DNA from: Woeseia sp.
Lineage (GTDB): Bacteria; Pseudomonadota; Gammaproteobacteria; Steroidobacterales; Woeseiaceae
Direction of reading: 5' to 3'
NCBI GenBank assembly: GCA_003229095.1
Contig: QIHS01000360.1
Coordinates: 1-13,619, forward strand
Length of the DNA stretch: 13,619 nucleotides
Shown here: positions 1-6,452 of the stretch, in pieces
Layout: every line of letters starts with the position of its first letter
How positions within the stretch are numbered: the first letter of the stretch is position 1
Notes under the pieces: model-generated
Database searches by the model: none
What the model saw: only the letters and a program-made list of their open reading frames with translations
What the model was told of the DNA's origin: nothing
Translations under genes and position numbers: made by a program

Positions 1-322
1 GCGCAATATGTTCCCGCGCTGTCAATAAATCCGGCAAGTCCGCATCTTGCAACATAACACCAATACGCCGTCTTGTTGTTAGTGCGCCGGGCGCATTGCC
101 AAACATAGACAAATCTCCACGGCTCGGCCTGGTCAGTCCAAGACAGCAATTGATGAAGGTGGTTTTCCCGGCGCCGTTCGCGCCCAATATAGCGGTTACC
201 CCGCCTGTTTGAATATCAAGAACTATATTCTTAAGCGCATAACTTTTGCCAAAGTTTTTCGCCAGACCCGCAGTCCGCACAACAAAATCATCTGGTTTTG
301 AATCTTCCCCGGATTTACTCAC
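1..322 (-). CDS. ABC transporter ATP-binding protein (partial, N-terminal part)
   Basis: This is the nucleotide-binding subunit of an ABC exporter; only the first ~107 residues lie in the window and the gene runs off the left edge. After a short polar N-terminus the protein reads LAKNFGKSYALKNI (A-loop/strand 1 region), a clear Walker A (GANGAGKTT) and a Q-loop segment MLQDADLP followed by LLTAREHI. The signature motif and Walker B lie outside. The spacing and the MLQDADLPDLLTAREH stretch resemble ATPases of ABC-2 type drug/Na+ or unknown-substrate exporters; by family habit a membrane permease would follow to the left, which is inference. I chose the GTG at 322 because GAGGG sits 5 nt upstream. 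An in-frame ATG at 334 adds four residues but has a poorly placed ribosome site. The family is certain, the substrate is unknown. Confidence 0.85.
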   Translation of the reverse strand, partial: MSKSGEDSKPDDFVVRTAGLAKNFGKSYALKNIVLDIQTGGVTAILGANGAGKTTFINCCLGLTRPSRGDLSMFGNAPGALTTRRRIGVMLQDADLPDLLTAREHIA

Positions 323-387
323 ATTAGCCCTCATTCCCGATCTGATCACAATGTAGGCAAATTGCACCAGCAGCGGAATTGACAGAC

Positions 388-415
388 ATTAGTAAAACCG
401 CATGACATATGTCAC
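388..415 (-). promoter_or_regulatory. Putative sigma70 promoter of the ABC gene with a palindrome over its -35
   Basis: On the minus strand GTGACA (plus 410-415) and ACTAAT (plus 388-393) are 16 nt apart, matching 5/6 and 4/6 of the sigma70 consensus. The start point would fall near 381, about 55 nt before the ABC start. A perfect 12-bp palindrome, TGACATATGTCA at 403-414, covers the -35 box and is placed like a repressor operator. The binding protein is unknown. The rest of 335-548 shows no supported gene. Confidence 0.35.
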
Positions 416-548
416 GACGGTTCAATCGACGGAACGCCTCGGCATTTTCCCTGACTCGCGGCGGATGTATGAGGAGCCTGGACACACGCTTCGCGAATTG
501 AAGGGCATTGGCTCGGCGATGGGCGTATACCGCGATTCGGTGTACGGT

Positions 549-1415
549 CTATTCGACTGGCAAGGACTTGATATAGGTCGCTATGGCAAGTCGATCCTCG
601 CGGGTCAGTCGACTGGTGTTGTCTTCAATCACCGCTCCCATCGAACCACCCGTGAAATCTCCGTCGGGCAACATGCCTATATCAAGAAAATACTCGATGT
701 CACTCAGCGACCAGCGTCCAATGCCGTGCTCCTTGTCCGGTGTGATATTAGGCACCTTTTTGTCATCGCTGAATTCCGGATTGCCAGCCAACTCTTCATC
801 TTCGAGCAGAACACCCAGGCGGCCCCTCGGCGTATGACACTCACCACAATGGCCGAGATGGCGCACGAGGTAGGCACCACGATTCCATGTATCGCTTTGT
901 TCGGGATCAGGTGCAAATCGTTCGGCGTCGAAAAAACGCAGCTTCCAGGCACCGGCTGCAAGACGGGTCGACATGTAAAAAGGAAGATCGTGTTCCAGAT
1001 TCGTGTTGCTGACCGGTTCGATGCTAAACAGATAGGCTTTAATCGCCAACGTGTCGTCGCGGGAAATGCCCGTATACGAGGTGAATGGAAATGCCGGAAA
1101 ATAATGATCGCCCTCCGGGTTTAGTCCCTCCCAAATCGCGGTAGTGAAATCGTCATCGGACCAGCCGCCGATGCCGGTATCGACATCGGGTGTGATATTG
1201 GGTGAATAGAAAGTGCCGAATGGCGACTCAAGCGCCCGTCCTCCGGCCAGCGGAATCGCATCTTCCTCATCTTTCGTGTGGCAAGTAATACAACCACCGG
1301 CGTTCAACAGGTATTCTCCTTTCGCGACCAGAGAATCCTCTTGAGCCAAAACCGAACCGGAAAACATCAAGGTGGCCACAAACGCAGCCACCTTGATATC
1401 GGTGTTTCTAATCAT
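549..1415 (-). CDS. Dihaem cytochrome c, related to ADH cytochrome subunit
   Basis: This is an exported electron-transfer protein of 288 residues. Residues 1-24 form a Sec signal peptide (hydrophobic core AAFVATLMFSGSVLA, cleavage likely after VLA). Two haem-binding sites are visible, CITCH at 42-46 and CGECH at 190-194. Both halves share the NITPD...GIG.WS block (residues 73-85 and 223-235), so the protein is an internal duplication. That block and the FPAFPFTSYT segment are typical of the cytochrome c subunit of quinohaemoprotein alcohol/aldehyde dehydrogenases. Those subunits usually have three haems and over 400 residues; this one is a two-haem short form. Met248 or Met259 may be a haem ligand in the second half. 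Its ATG overlaps the stop of the upstream cytochrome c' gene by 8 nt, so the two are probably co-transcribed and translationally coupled. No dehydrogenase partner is in the window, so the electron donor is unknown. Confidence 0.85.
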   Translation of the reverse strand: MIRNTDIKVAAFVATLMFSGSVLAQEDSLVAKGEYLLNAGGCITCHTKDEEDAIPLAGGRALESPFGTFYSPNITPDVDTGIGGWSDDDFTTAIWEGLNPEGDHYFPAFPFTSYTGISRDDTLAIKAYLFSIEPVSNTNLEHDLPFYMSTRLAAGAWKLRFFDAERFAPDPEQSDTWNRGAYLVRHLGHCGECHTPRGRLGVLLEDEELAGNPEFSDDKKVPNITPDKEHGIGRWSLSDIEYFLDIGMLPDGDFTGGSMGAVIEDNTSRLTREDRLAIATYIKSLPVE

Positions 1416-1866
1416 TTTCTACGCGGAAATCGTCGTGACAACCCCCGCAAGACTTTCCCATGTTACGGAATGCCGCGCCAATCGCTTCGCCGTCACCGCC
1501 GGCAACCGCTACCTGGAACGCAACCGTCGCTTCCTCTGATTTCTTGATTGCAGCAGCGAACTTCTCCGGTTGCTCCCATATTGCAGGCAATGCTTCAGAC
1601 TCATCAACGGCTGAGCCTTCCTGGAAAATGTTATGCAACTCCGCGACGCCGCTTACCAGCCCTGCTGCGTGCCCCGTGAGCTGTCCGTTGTCGTCAACCA
1701 GCCCGCGAACCGTCATTGATGCTGTGCCCATGTGCCCTTTCAAGGCAGTCATGACCGAAATCCGATATTTTTTCGCGTCTTCCGCCGATGTCTCTGCCGC
1801 AACCTGGACCGACAATCCAAGCATCGCCACGATACCAACGAGTGCCCCTGTTGTTCTTAGCTGCAT
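1408..1866 (-). CDS. Cytochrome c' / c-556 family protein
   Basis: This is a periplasmic monohaem four-helix-bundle cytochrome of 152 residues. A Sec signal peptide occupies residues 1-24 (MQLRTTGALVGIVAMLGLS..VQVAA). The single haem site CGGCH is at 140-144, almost at the C-terminus and followed by DDFR, which is diagnostic of the cytochrome c' family. The early YRISVMTALKGHM helix and the WEQPEKF segment also fit. In this family the haem is either five-coordinate, binding NO or CO, or six-coordinate through an N-terminal Met (c-556); Met39 or Met46 could serve, so the spin state cannot be decided. I prefer the ATG at 1866, which has GGAG six bases upstream; a GTG at 1878 would add four residues in frame. 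It is the first gene of a pair with the overlapping dihaem cytochrome. Confidence 0.88.
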   Translation of the reverse strand: MQLRTTGALVGIVAMLGLSVQVAAETSAEDAKKYRISVMTALKGHMGTASMTVRGLVDDNGQLTGHAAGLVSGVAELHNIFQEGSAVDESEALPAIWEQPEKFAAAIKKSEEATVAFQVAVAGGDGEAIGAAFRNMGKSCGGCHDDFRVEND

Positions 1867-1999
1867 TACTTGCTCCACATTTCGATGTTATGTTTCAGAG
1901 CATAGAGAGTAACCAAGAGTGCGATACGACACAAATCGTTGTTACACAGGACGGAGTAGGGCGCGGATCGACGAAATGTCAGGCTCTAGGCCATAACCC

Positions 2000-2016
2000 T
2001 GAGAATGATATTCTCA
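2000..2016. promoter_or_regulatory. Fur-box-like inverted repeat upstream of the cytochrome pair
   Basis: TGAGAATGATATTCTCA has perfect 7-bp arms around GAT. Aligned from base 2001 it matches about 13 of 19 positions of the classical Fur consensus, all concentrated in the first 13. It lies 134 bp upstream of the cytochrome c' start and just past the end of the PuuR-like gene, where a promoter for the cytochrome operon would be expected. Iron-responsive control of haem proteins is plausible, but the assignment to Fur is inference; it may be an operator for another regulator. Confidence 0.4.
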
Positions 2017-2065
2017 CTCTTAATCCCCATGTTTAGGTCGTTCTTTTCGCCGATGCCGGTAGACG

Positions 2066-2611
2066 TTAAAAGGTCGGCGGCGTACAGGCTGATACGACCA
2101 GGCAATCCTCGCTGCCGGTATTCCTGAAGCGGTGCGGCAGCTTGCTGTTGAACCGATAAGCATCACCCGTCGACAAGCTTTGCACTTGTCCGCCCACGGT
2201 GACTTCCAAACGTCCCTGCAACACAATACCGCCTTCCTCGGCATCGTGACTGAGCATAGACCGGCCGGTGTCGGCGCCAGGCCGATATCGTTCGTAAAGA
2301 ATCTGTAGCTGACTGTTACTGAGATCACTGCCGACCTGCAAATACGAAATGGGTCCGCTGCTGATCCTGGAGAGTTCGTCGTGGGTGAAGAAATACTGGT
2401 CATCCTGCAGAGAATCCGATGCAAAAAATTCGGCGAAAGAAACGCCGAGCGCATCGAGGATACGCTTGAGGAGGCCCATGGACGGGTCCGTTCTGCCGTG
2501 CTCTATGAGGGAAACAGTGGCATTTGACACGCCGGAGGCGGCGGCAAGTTTGCGCTGCGATAGTCCTTGCGAGGCACGCAATGTCCTCAACCTGAGGCCG
2601 ATGTTGTCCAT
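2066..2611 (-). CDS. HTH-XRE/cupin transcriptional regulator, PuuR-like
   Basis: This is a DNA-binding regulator of 181 residues with two domains. Residues 5-60 form an XRE-type helix-turn-helix (LRASQGLSQRKLAAASGVSN..TVSLIEHGRTDPS). Residues about 105-178 form a small cupin barrel that probably binds the inducer, with candidate metal or ligand residues H122, E126 and H160. The overall length, the layout and the closing TPPTF closely resemble E. coli PuuR, the repressor of putrescine catabolism, which ends in TPTTF. It is divergent from an omega-amino-acid aminotransferase gene, which fits a local repressor of amine or amino-acid catabolism. Its own promoter lies between two copies of an AT-rich repeat, suggesting autoregulation. 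The effector is unknown: beta-alanine, a polyamine or a semialdehyde are all possible. The ATG at 2611 gives the normal family N-terminus; the ribosome site is weak. Confidence 0.88.
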   Translation of the reverse strand: MDNIGLRLRTLRASQGLSQRKLAAASGVSNATVSLIEHGRTDPSMGLLKRILDALGVSFAEFFASDSLQDDQYFFTHDELSRISSGPISYLQVGSDLSNSQLQILYERYRPGADTGRSMLSHDAEEGGIVLQGRLEVTVGGQVQSLSTGDAYRFNSKLPHRFRNTGSEDCLVVSACTPPTF

Positions 2612-2628
2612 GATGTGATCTCGTGTTG

Positions 2629-2648
2629 AATTGTTAAATATAGTTAAC
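2629..2648. promoter_or_regulatory. Operator-like repeat, copy 1
   Basis: AATTGTTAAATATAGTTAAC holds two GTTAAC-like half-sites, the second perfect, with centres about 11 bp apart, one helical turn. It sits about +7 to +26 relative to the predicted start of the PuuR-like gene's transcript, a typical autorepressor position. An almost identical copy lies 62 bp away at 2690-2710. Binding by the adjacent XRE-cupin protein is inferred. Confidence 0.5.
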
Positions 2649-2661
2649 GAACTACAGTCCT

Positions 2662-2691
2662 ATTCTAATAAAAACAAGGTGTTATTTTCAA
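2662..2691 (-). promoter_or_regulatory. Putative sigma70 promoter of the PuuR-like regulator
   Basis: Read on the minus strand, TTGAAA (plus 2686-2691) and TAGAAT (plus 2662-2667) are separated by 18 nt. The predicted start point near 2655 leaves a leader of about 44 nt. The promoter is bracketed by the two operator-like repeats, one touching the -35 box and one just downstream of the start point. Confidence 0.45.
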
Positions 2692-2710
2692 TTGTTTAAA
2701 TATTGTTAAC
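2690..2710. promoter_or_regulatory. Operator-like repeat, copy 2
   Basis: This is a second copy of the AATTGTT..AAATAT..GTTAAC element, with one extra T and one A-to-T change relative to copy 1. The ends of the copies are 62 bp apart, close to six helical turns, so two bound dimers would lie on the same face of the DNA. It touches the regulator's -35 box and is on the side of the divergent aminotransferase gene. Confidence 0.5.
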
Positions 2711-2797
2711 TGGTTTGTCTTGCAGTACTCTGACCGGCTATGCGCGGATCTATTGACCATACGGGCTGCTGCTACGCCGCCACTGGAAACTTCCGGG

Positions 2798-2814
2798 TGG
2801 CAAGTGGTTTGCCA
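2798..2814 (+). promoter_or_regulatory. -24/-12 (sigma54-type) promoter-like element, also an inverted repeat
   Basis: TGGCAAG, four bases, then TTGCC matches the sigma54 consensus TGGCACG-N4-TTGCW at all but two positions, with the essential GG and GC exactly 10 nt apart. The start point would be near 2824, 64 nt before the aminotransferase ATG. The same bases form a perfect inverted repeat, TGGCAA-GTGGT-TTGCCA, so it could instead be an operator. No sigma54 activator gene is in the window. A sigma70-like pair (TTGTTA 2703-2708, TACTCT 2726-2731) is a weaker alternative promoter. Confidence 0.4.
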
Positions 2815-2887
2815 ATCCCGCGTTAGCATTTGACATGCTTTGTTATCGACTCAAAGAAATTCTCTGAGATTTATCTGGAGCTCAGTT

Positions 2888-4225
2888 ATGACTGACAACA
2901 CTGTAAGACAACTCAACAAGGATATGCCCGACCTGGAATCCTACTGGATGCCGTTTACCGGCAATCGCTATTTCAAACAAAACCCGCGCATGATTTCGCG
3001 GGCGAAGGGCATGTATTGCTATTCCTCCGACGGACAAAAGCTGCTCGACGCGGTCGCTGGCCTTTGGTGCTGTAATGCTGGTCATTGTCATCCCAAAATC
3101 GTAGAGGCGATCAAAGAGCAGGCAGAAGTTCTCGACTACGCAATGGCATTTCAGCTCGGCCACCCGACGGTATTCGAACTGGCCAACAGGCTCACGGATA
3201 TCGCGCCGGAGGGCATCGATTACGCATTCTTCGTCAATTCCGGTTCGGAAGCGGTCGACACCGCGCTCAAAATGGCGCTGGCGTATCATAGAATTCGTGG
3301 AGAAGGCGCGCGTACGCGACTCATCGGCCGCGAAAAGGGCTACCACGGCGTCGGTTTCGGCGGTATCTCCGTTGGTGGACTATCACCCAATCGCAAGATG
3401 TTTGGCGCCATGCTGCCAGGCGTTGATCATTTGCCACATACCCACAATGTTGAGAAAAATGCTTACTCGCGCGGCTTGCCCGCATGGGGTGCGCACCTGG
3501 CGGACGAACTTGAAAACATCGTCGCCCTGCATGATCCATCTACAATTGCCGCAGTGATTGTCGAACCGGTCGCGGGCTCTGCCGGGGTTATCCTGCCGCC
3601 CGAGGGTTACCTGAAACGACTCAGGGATATTTGCGACAAACACGGCATTCTGCTGATTTTTGACGAGGTTATTTGCGGTTTTGGCCGAACCGGCGATTCT
3701 TTTGGAGCGACCCGGTTTGGCGTGACACCGGATTTGATGACGCTGGCCAAAGGCCTGACAAGCGGCGCAGTCCCGATGGGTGCCGTTATGGCATCGAAAG
3801 ATATCTACGATACGTTTATGACCGGGCCTGAGGGCGCAATCGAGTTTTTCCACGGCTATACCTACTCCGGCCATCCTTTGGCTGCAGCAGCAGCTTGCGC
3901 GGCAATGGATGTCTACCTTGGCGAAGGTTTATTCGACCGGGCCCGCGACATGGAAGACAAATTCGCCGATGCACTCTTTAGTTTGCGAGGTGAGCCGCAC
4001 GTTATCGATGTCCGTTGCCTGGGCCTTATCGGGGCGGTTGAACTCGAGGGCCTAGAAGGGCAGCCCACCGCACGTGCAATGTCAGTATTCCGAGAGTGTT
4101 TTGATAACGGCGTTATCATTCGAACGACGGGCGATACGCTGGCGTTCTCGCCGCCATTGGTCATCAGTGACAGCGAAATCGAGACCATGGTTGAAAGTGT
4201 ACGCACCGCATTGCGGGCCCTGTAA
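2888..4225 (+). CDS. bauA: Omega-amino acid (beta-alanine):pyruvate aminotransferase
   Basis: This is a PLP-dependent class III aminotransferase of 445 residues. It moves the terminal amino group of an omega-amino acid, typically beta-alanine, to pyruvate, giving malonate semialdehyde and alanine in the cytosol. Visible motifs are the phosphate-cup SGSEA at 118-122, the PLP-N1 aspartate D259 in IFDEVICGFGRTG, and the Schiff-base lysine K288 in LAKGLTSGAVPMGAV. The YTYSGHP block at 325-330 and R412 in IIRTTGDTLAFSPPLVI are also present; R412 corresponds to the carboxylate-binding arginine of this family. I chose the ATG at 2888 because GGAG lies 8 nt upstream and the protein then has the family length; an in-frame ATG at 2840 adds 16 unconserved residues. 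A semialdehyde dehydrogenase follows after 15 nt, the same pairing as Pseudomonas bauA-bauC. A related omega-amino acid, diamine or taurine substrate cannot be excluded. Confidence 0.87.
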   Translation: MTDNTVRQLNKDMPDLESYWMPFTGNRYFKQNPRMISRAKGMYCYSSDGQKLLDAVAGLWCCNAGHCHPKIVEAIKEQAEVLDYAMAFQLGHPTVFELANRLTDIAPEGIDYAFFVNSGSEAVDTALKMALAYHRIRGEGARTRLIGREKGYHGVGFGGISVGGLSPNRKMFGAMLPGVDHLPHTHNVEKNAYSRGLPAWGAHLADELENIVALHDPSTIAAVIVEPVAGSAGVILPPEGYLKRLRDICDKHGILLIFDEVICGFGRTGDSFGATRFGVTPDLMTLAKGLTSGAVPMGAVMASKDIYDTFMTGPEGAIEFFHGYTYSGHPLAAAAACAAMDVYLGEGLFDRARDMEDKFADALFSLRGEPHVIDVRCLGLIGAVELEGLEGQPTARAMSVFRECFDNGVIIRTTGDTLAFSPPLVISDSEIETMVESVRTALRAL

Positions 4226-4240
4226 GCGAGGATAGAGGTA

Positions 4241-5758
4241 ATGGCACAGAAAGCGGAAAACGTAAACGCAATGCGCAGCGTAAATAACTGGATCGGTGGC
4301 GAGCTACAAGACCCGCACTCGGATCGCTGGGCAGATGTATTCGACTCAGCGACGGGTGAAAAATGTGCCCAGGTTGTGATGTCATCGGAAGCGGATGTTG
4401 ATGCTGCATTGGCGGCAGCGAAAGCGGCTCTACCTGGCTGGTCTCGTACGCCAGTGCTGCGCCGTGCAAGAGTCATGTTCAAGCTAAAGGAGTTAATCGA
4501 GCGCGACCGGGCGGAGATCGCAGCGTTGATTACCCAGGAACATGGCAAGGTACTGCATGACGCGGACGGCTCAATTCAGCGCGGGCTTGAAGTCGTCGAA
4601 TTCGCCTGCGGCATTCCGCACCTGATCAAGGGCGACTACAGCGACCAGGTCGGTACGGGTGTCGACACCTATTCCATGCGCCAGTCGGTAGGTGTCTGTA
4701 TTGGTATTACGCCATTCAATTTTCCGGCGATGGTGCCTTTGTGGATGTTTCCACTGGCCATAGCCTGCGGCAATACCTTCATTCTGAAACCTTCCGAGAA
4801 AGATCCGGGTTGCTCGCTCAAGTGGGCGGAGTTGCTCGCAGAGGCAGGCTTACCACCTGGCGTATTCAACGTCGTGCAGGGCGATCATGTCGCCGTTAAT
4901 GCATTGCTGAACGATGATCGGGTTGCGGCAGTCAGCTTTGTGGGTTCGACGCCGGTCGCCGAGCATGTTTACAAGACGGCGTCAGAAAATGGCAAGCGTG
5001 TGCAGGCCTTAGGTGGTGCCAAGAACCACCTCGTCGTTTTGCCGGACGCCGATATGGATCAGGCAGCAGACGCACTGGTCGGTGCGGGTTACGGTTCGGC
5101 CGGAGAACGTTGCATGGCGATCTCCGCCATAGTCGCCGTCGGTGACTCAGCGGAGCCGCTGCTGGAAAAACTGTTGCCAAAGATCGCGGCGTTGAAGATC
5201 GGTCCGGGTTCAGACAACAGCAACGATATGGGGCCACTTATCACCGCAGAACATCGTGACAAAGTTCGCAACTACATCGATATTGGTGAAGAAGAGGGCG
5301 CTGCGCTGCTTGTCGATGGCCGGACCCACGAGATCACAAAATCCAGCGGTTATTTTCTGGGGCCAACGCTTTTTGATCATGCGAGCAAAGACATGCGCGT
5401 ATACCAGGAAGAAATTTTCGGTCCGGTGCTGACGATGATTCGTGTGCAGACTTTCGACGAAGCAATCAACCTGGTCAACGATCACGAGTATGGCAACGGC
5501 ACAGCGATATTTACCCGCGATGGTGACGCGGCACGTGAATTTGCCAACGGTATCGAGGTTGGCATGGTGGGTATCAATGTCCCTATTCCGGTGCCGCTCG
5601 CATTTCATAGTTTCGGCGGCTGGAAGCGCTCTTTGTTTGGCGATATGTCCATTTATGGTCCCGAAGGTGTGCGATTTTATACACGCCTGAAAACTGTGAC
5701 GTCCCGATGGCCAACCGGTATTCGATCCGGCGCCGATTTTTCCATGCCAACAATGTAA
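4241..5758 (+). CDS. mmsA: CoA-acylating (methyl)malonate-semialdehyde dehydrogenase
   Basis: This is an NAD+- and CoA-dependent aldehyde dehydrogenase of 505 residues that converts malonate semialdehyde to acetyl-CoA and CO2, or methylmalonate semialdehyde to propionyl-CoA. Family features are ITPFNFPAMVPLWMFPLAIACGN at 156-178 (N160 in the oxyanion hole), KPSEKDPG at 183-190, GGAKNH at 258-263 in place of the usual general-base glutamate region, the catalytic C291 in AGERCMA, EEIFGPV at 390-396, and the characteristic C-terminal PTM. Length is normal. The gene begins 15 nt after the aminotransferase stop, with AGGA upstream, so the two form an operon: amino donor to semialdehyde to acyl-CoA. 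That context favours a BauC/IolA-like beta-alanine role over valine degradation, as no valine-pathway genes are present. bauC is an equally valid name. Confidence 0.92.
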   Translation: MAQKAENVNAMRSVNNWIGGELQDPHSDRWADVFDSATGEKCAQVVMSSEADVDAALAAAKAALPGWSRTPVLRRARVMFKLKELIERDRAEIAALITQEHGKVLHDADGSIQRGLEVVEFACGIPHLIKGDYSDQVGTGVDTYSMRQSVGVCIGITPFNFPAMVPLWMFPLAIACGNTFILKPSEKDPGCSLKWAELLAEAGLPPGVFNVVQGDHVAVNALLNDDRVAAVSFVGSTPVAEHVYKTASENGKRVQALGGAKNHLVVLPDADMDQAADALVGAGYGSAGERCMAISAIVAVGDSAEPLLEKLLPKIAALKIGPGSDNSNDMGPLITAEHRDKVRNYIDIGEEEGAALLVDGRTHEITKSSGYFLGPTLFDHASKDMRVYQEEIFGPVLTMIRVQTFDEAINLVNDHEYGNGTAIFTRDGDAAREFANGIEVGMVGINVPIPVPLAFHSFGGWKRSLFGDMSIYGPEGVRFYTRLKTVTSRWPTGIRSGADFSMPTM

Positions 5759-5766
5759 TAAAGTGG

Positions 5767-5795
5767 TTGGAGCATGATCCGGCGACCGATATAAT
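5767..5795 (+). promoter_or_regulatory. Putative internal sigma70 promoter before coxG-like gene
   Basis: TTGGAG (5767-5772), exactly 17 nt, then a perfect TATAAT (5790-5795) lie just after the mmsA stop. The start point would be near 5802, giving an 18-nt leader without a Shine-Dalgarno motif. This would let the cox-like genes be expressed apart from the aminotransferase and dehydrogenase. Confidence 0.5.
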
Positions 5796-5817
5796 TTCAG
5801 CGACCGATATAATTTCA
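5782..5817 (+). repeat. Perfect 18-bp tandem duplication containing TATAAT
   Basis: GCGACCGATATAATTTCA occurs twice back to back (5782-5799 and 5800-5817), ending 2 nt before the coxG-like ATG. Each copy has a perfect -10 hexamer (5790-5795 and 5808-5813). Only the first has a -35 box at proper spacing. From the second, transcription would begin at about 5820, the A of the start codon. Confidence 0.9.
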
Positions 5818-5819
5818 GT

Positions 5820-6368
5820 ATGGAAATAACAGGCGAGTACCAGATCGATAGTGGCCGGCAAGCTGTATGGCAGGCATTGAACGATGCAGAAATGCTGCAG
5901 CAATGCATTCCCGGCTGTGAGTCACTGGAGAAAGTCAGCGAGACCGAATTCAACGCGCTCGTTGTTGCGGCAATTGGCCCCGTGCGCGCCAGGTTCAAAA
6001 CAAAGCTGTCGCTGAAAGACCTGAAACCGCCTGAGAGCTATCGCCTGGTCGGCGAGAGCAAGGGTGGTGTTGCAGGTTTCGGACGCGGTAGTGCCAGCGT
6101 TTTCCTCGAAGAAAAAGACGGTGGTACCTTGCTTCGTTACGAAGCCGATTTCAAAGTGGGTGGCAAGCTCGCCCAGGTTGGCTCGAGGCTGGTGCTCGGC
6201 GCCACCAGGAAAATGGCCGACGAGTTTTTCGGTGCATTTTCCAAAGCGCTGGACCCGGCGGCAGTCAGGATCGGCGACGATGGACAGTCTGCTGGCCTGC
6301 CCGGAAGCTGGTACGCAATAGGCACGGCCATCGTCGTTTTGCTGGTCTGGTGGTTTCTGCTACGCTGA
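5820..6368 (+). CDS. coxG: CoxG-like SRPBCC protein with C-terminal membrane anchor
   Basis: This protein of 182 residues belongs to the carbon monoxide dehydrogenase subunit G family. The family START motifs are plain: EYQIDSGRQAVWQALNDAEMLQQCIPGCE at the N-terminus, the GPVRARFKTKLSLKDL strand and the KGGVAGFGRGSASVFLEEKDGGTLLRYEADFKVGGKLAQVGSRL core. Residues 164-181 (WYAIGTAIVVLLVWWFLL) form one transmembrane helix. In Oligotropha (Afipia) CoxG recruits the molybdenum hydroxylase to the membrane; a similar role here is inferred. The start matches the family N-terminus, yet no Shine-Dalgarno sequence precedes it; the 18-bp duplication fills that space. It lies 61 nt after mmsA and 84 nt before the [2Fe-2S] subunit. 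The coxG name reflects family membership, not proof of CO oxidation. Confidence 0.87.
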   Translation: MEITGEYQIDSGRQAVWQALNDAEMLQQCIPGCESLEKVSETEFNALVVAAIGPVRARFKTKLSLKDLKPPESYRLVGESKGGVAGFGRGSASVFLEEKDGGTLLRYEADFKVGGKLAQVGSRLVLGATRKMADEFFGAFSKALDPAAVRIGDDGQSAGLPGSWYAIGTAIVVLLVWWFLLR

Positions 6369-6387
6369 TTGTTGCGGACTTGTTACG

Positions 6388-6411
6388 GGCCTGTTCCGAT
6401 CTCATCAGGCC
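6388..6411 (+). other. Hairpin between coxG-like and [2Fe-2S] subunit genes
   Basis: GGCCTG (6388-6393) and CAGGCC (6406-6411) can pair around a 12-nt loop. The stem is followed by an A-rich run on this strand, not a U-tract, so it is unlikely to be an intrinsic terminator. It could slow decay or set relative expression of the two genes. Confidence 0.3.
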
Positions 6412-6452
6412 AATAAAAAAACCACATAATTCGAAGGTGCTGACAGGCTCTG

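Noticed and set aside
402..1124. Long open frame on the plus strand opposite the dihaem cytochrome
   Set aside because: It is antisense to a gene with two clear haem motifs and a signal peptide, and its translation has no recognisable domain.
549..1415. Treating the dihaem cytochrome as a subunit of the molybdenum hydroxylase
   Set aside because: Some such enzymes use cytochrome subunits, but this gene is on the other strand, 5 kb away and paired with cytochrome c'; linkage gives no support.
2740..2826. Possible 28-residue small gene between the regulator and aminotransferase
   Set aside because: No ribosome site and no conserved pattern, and it runs through the -24/-12-like element.
6388..6411. 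Intrinsic terminator between coxG-like and coxS-like genes
   Set aside because: The stem is followed by A residues rather than a U-tract, and the opposite strand has none after the stem either.
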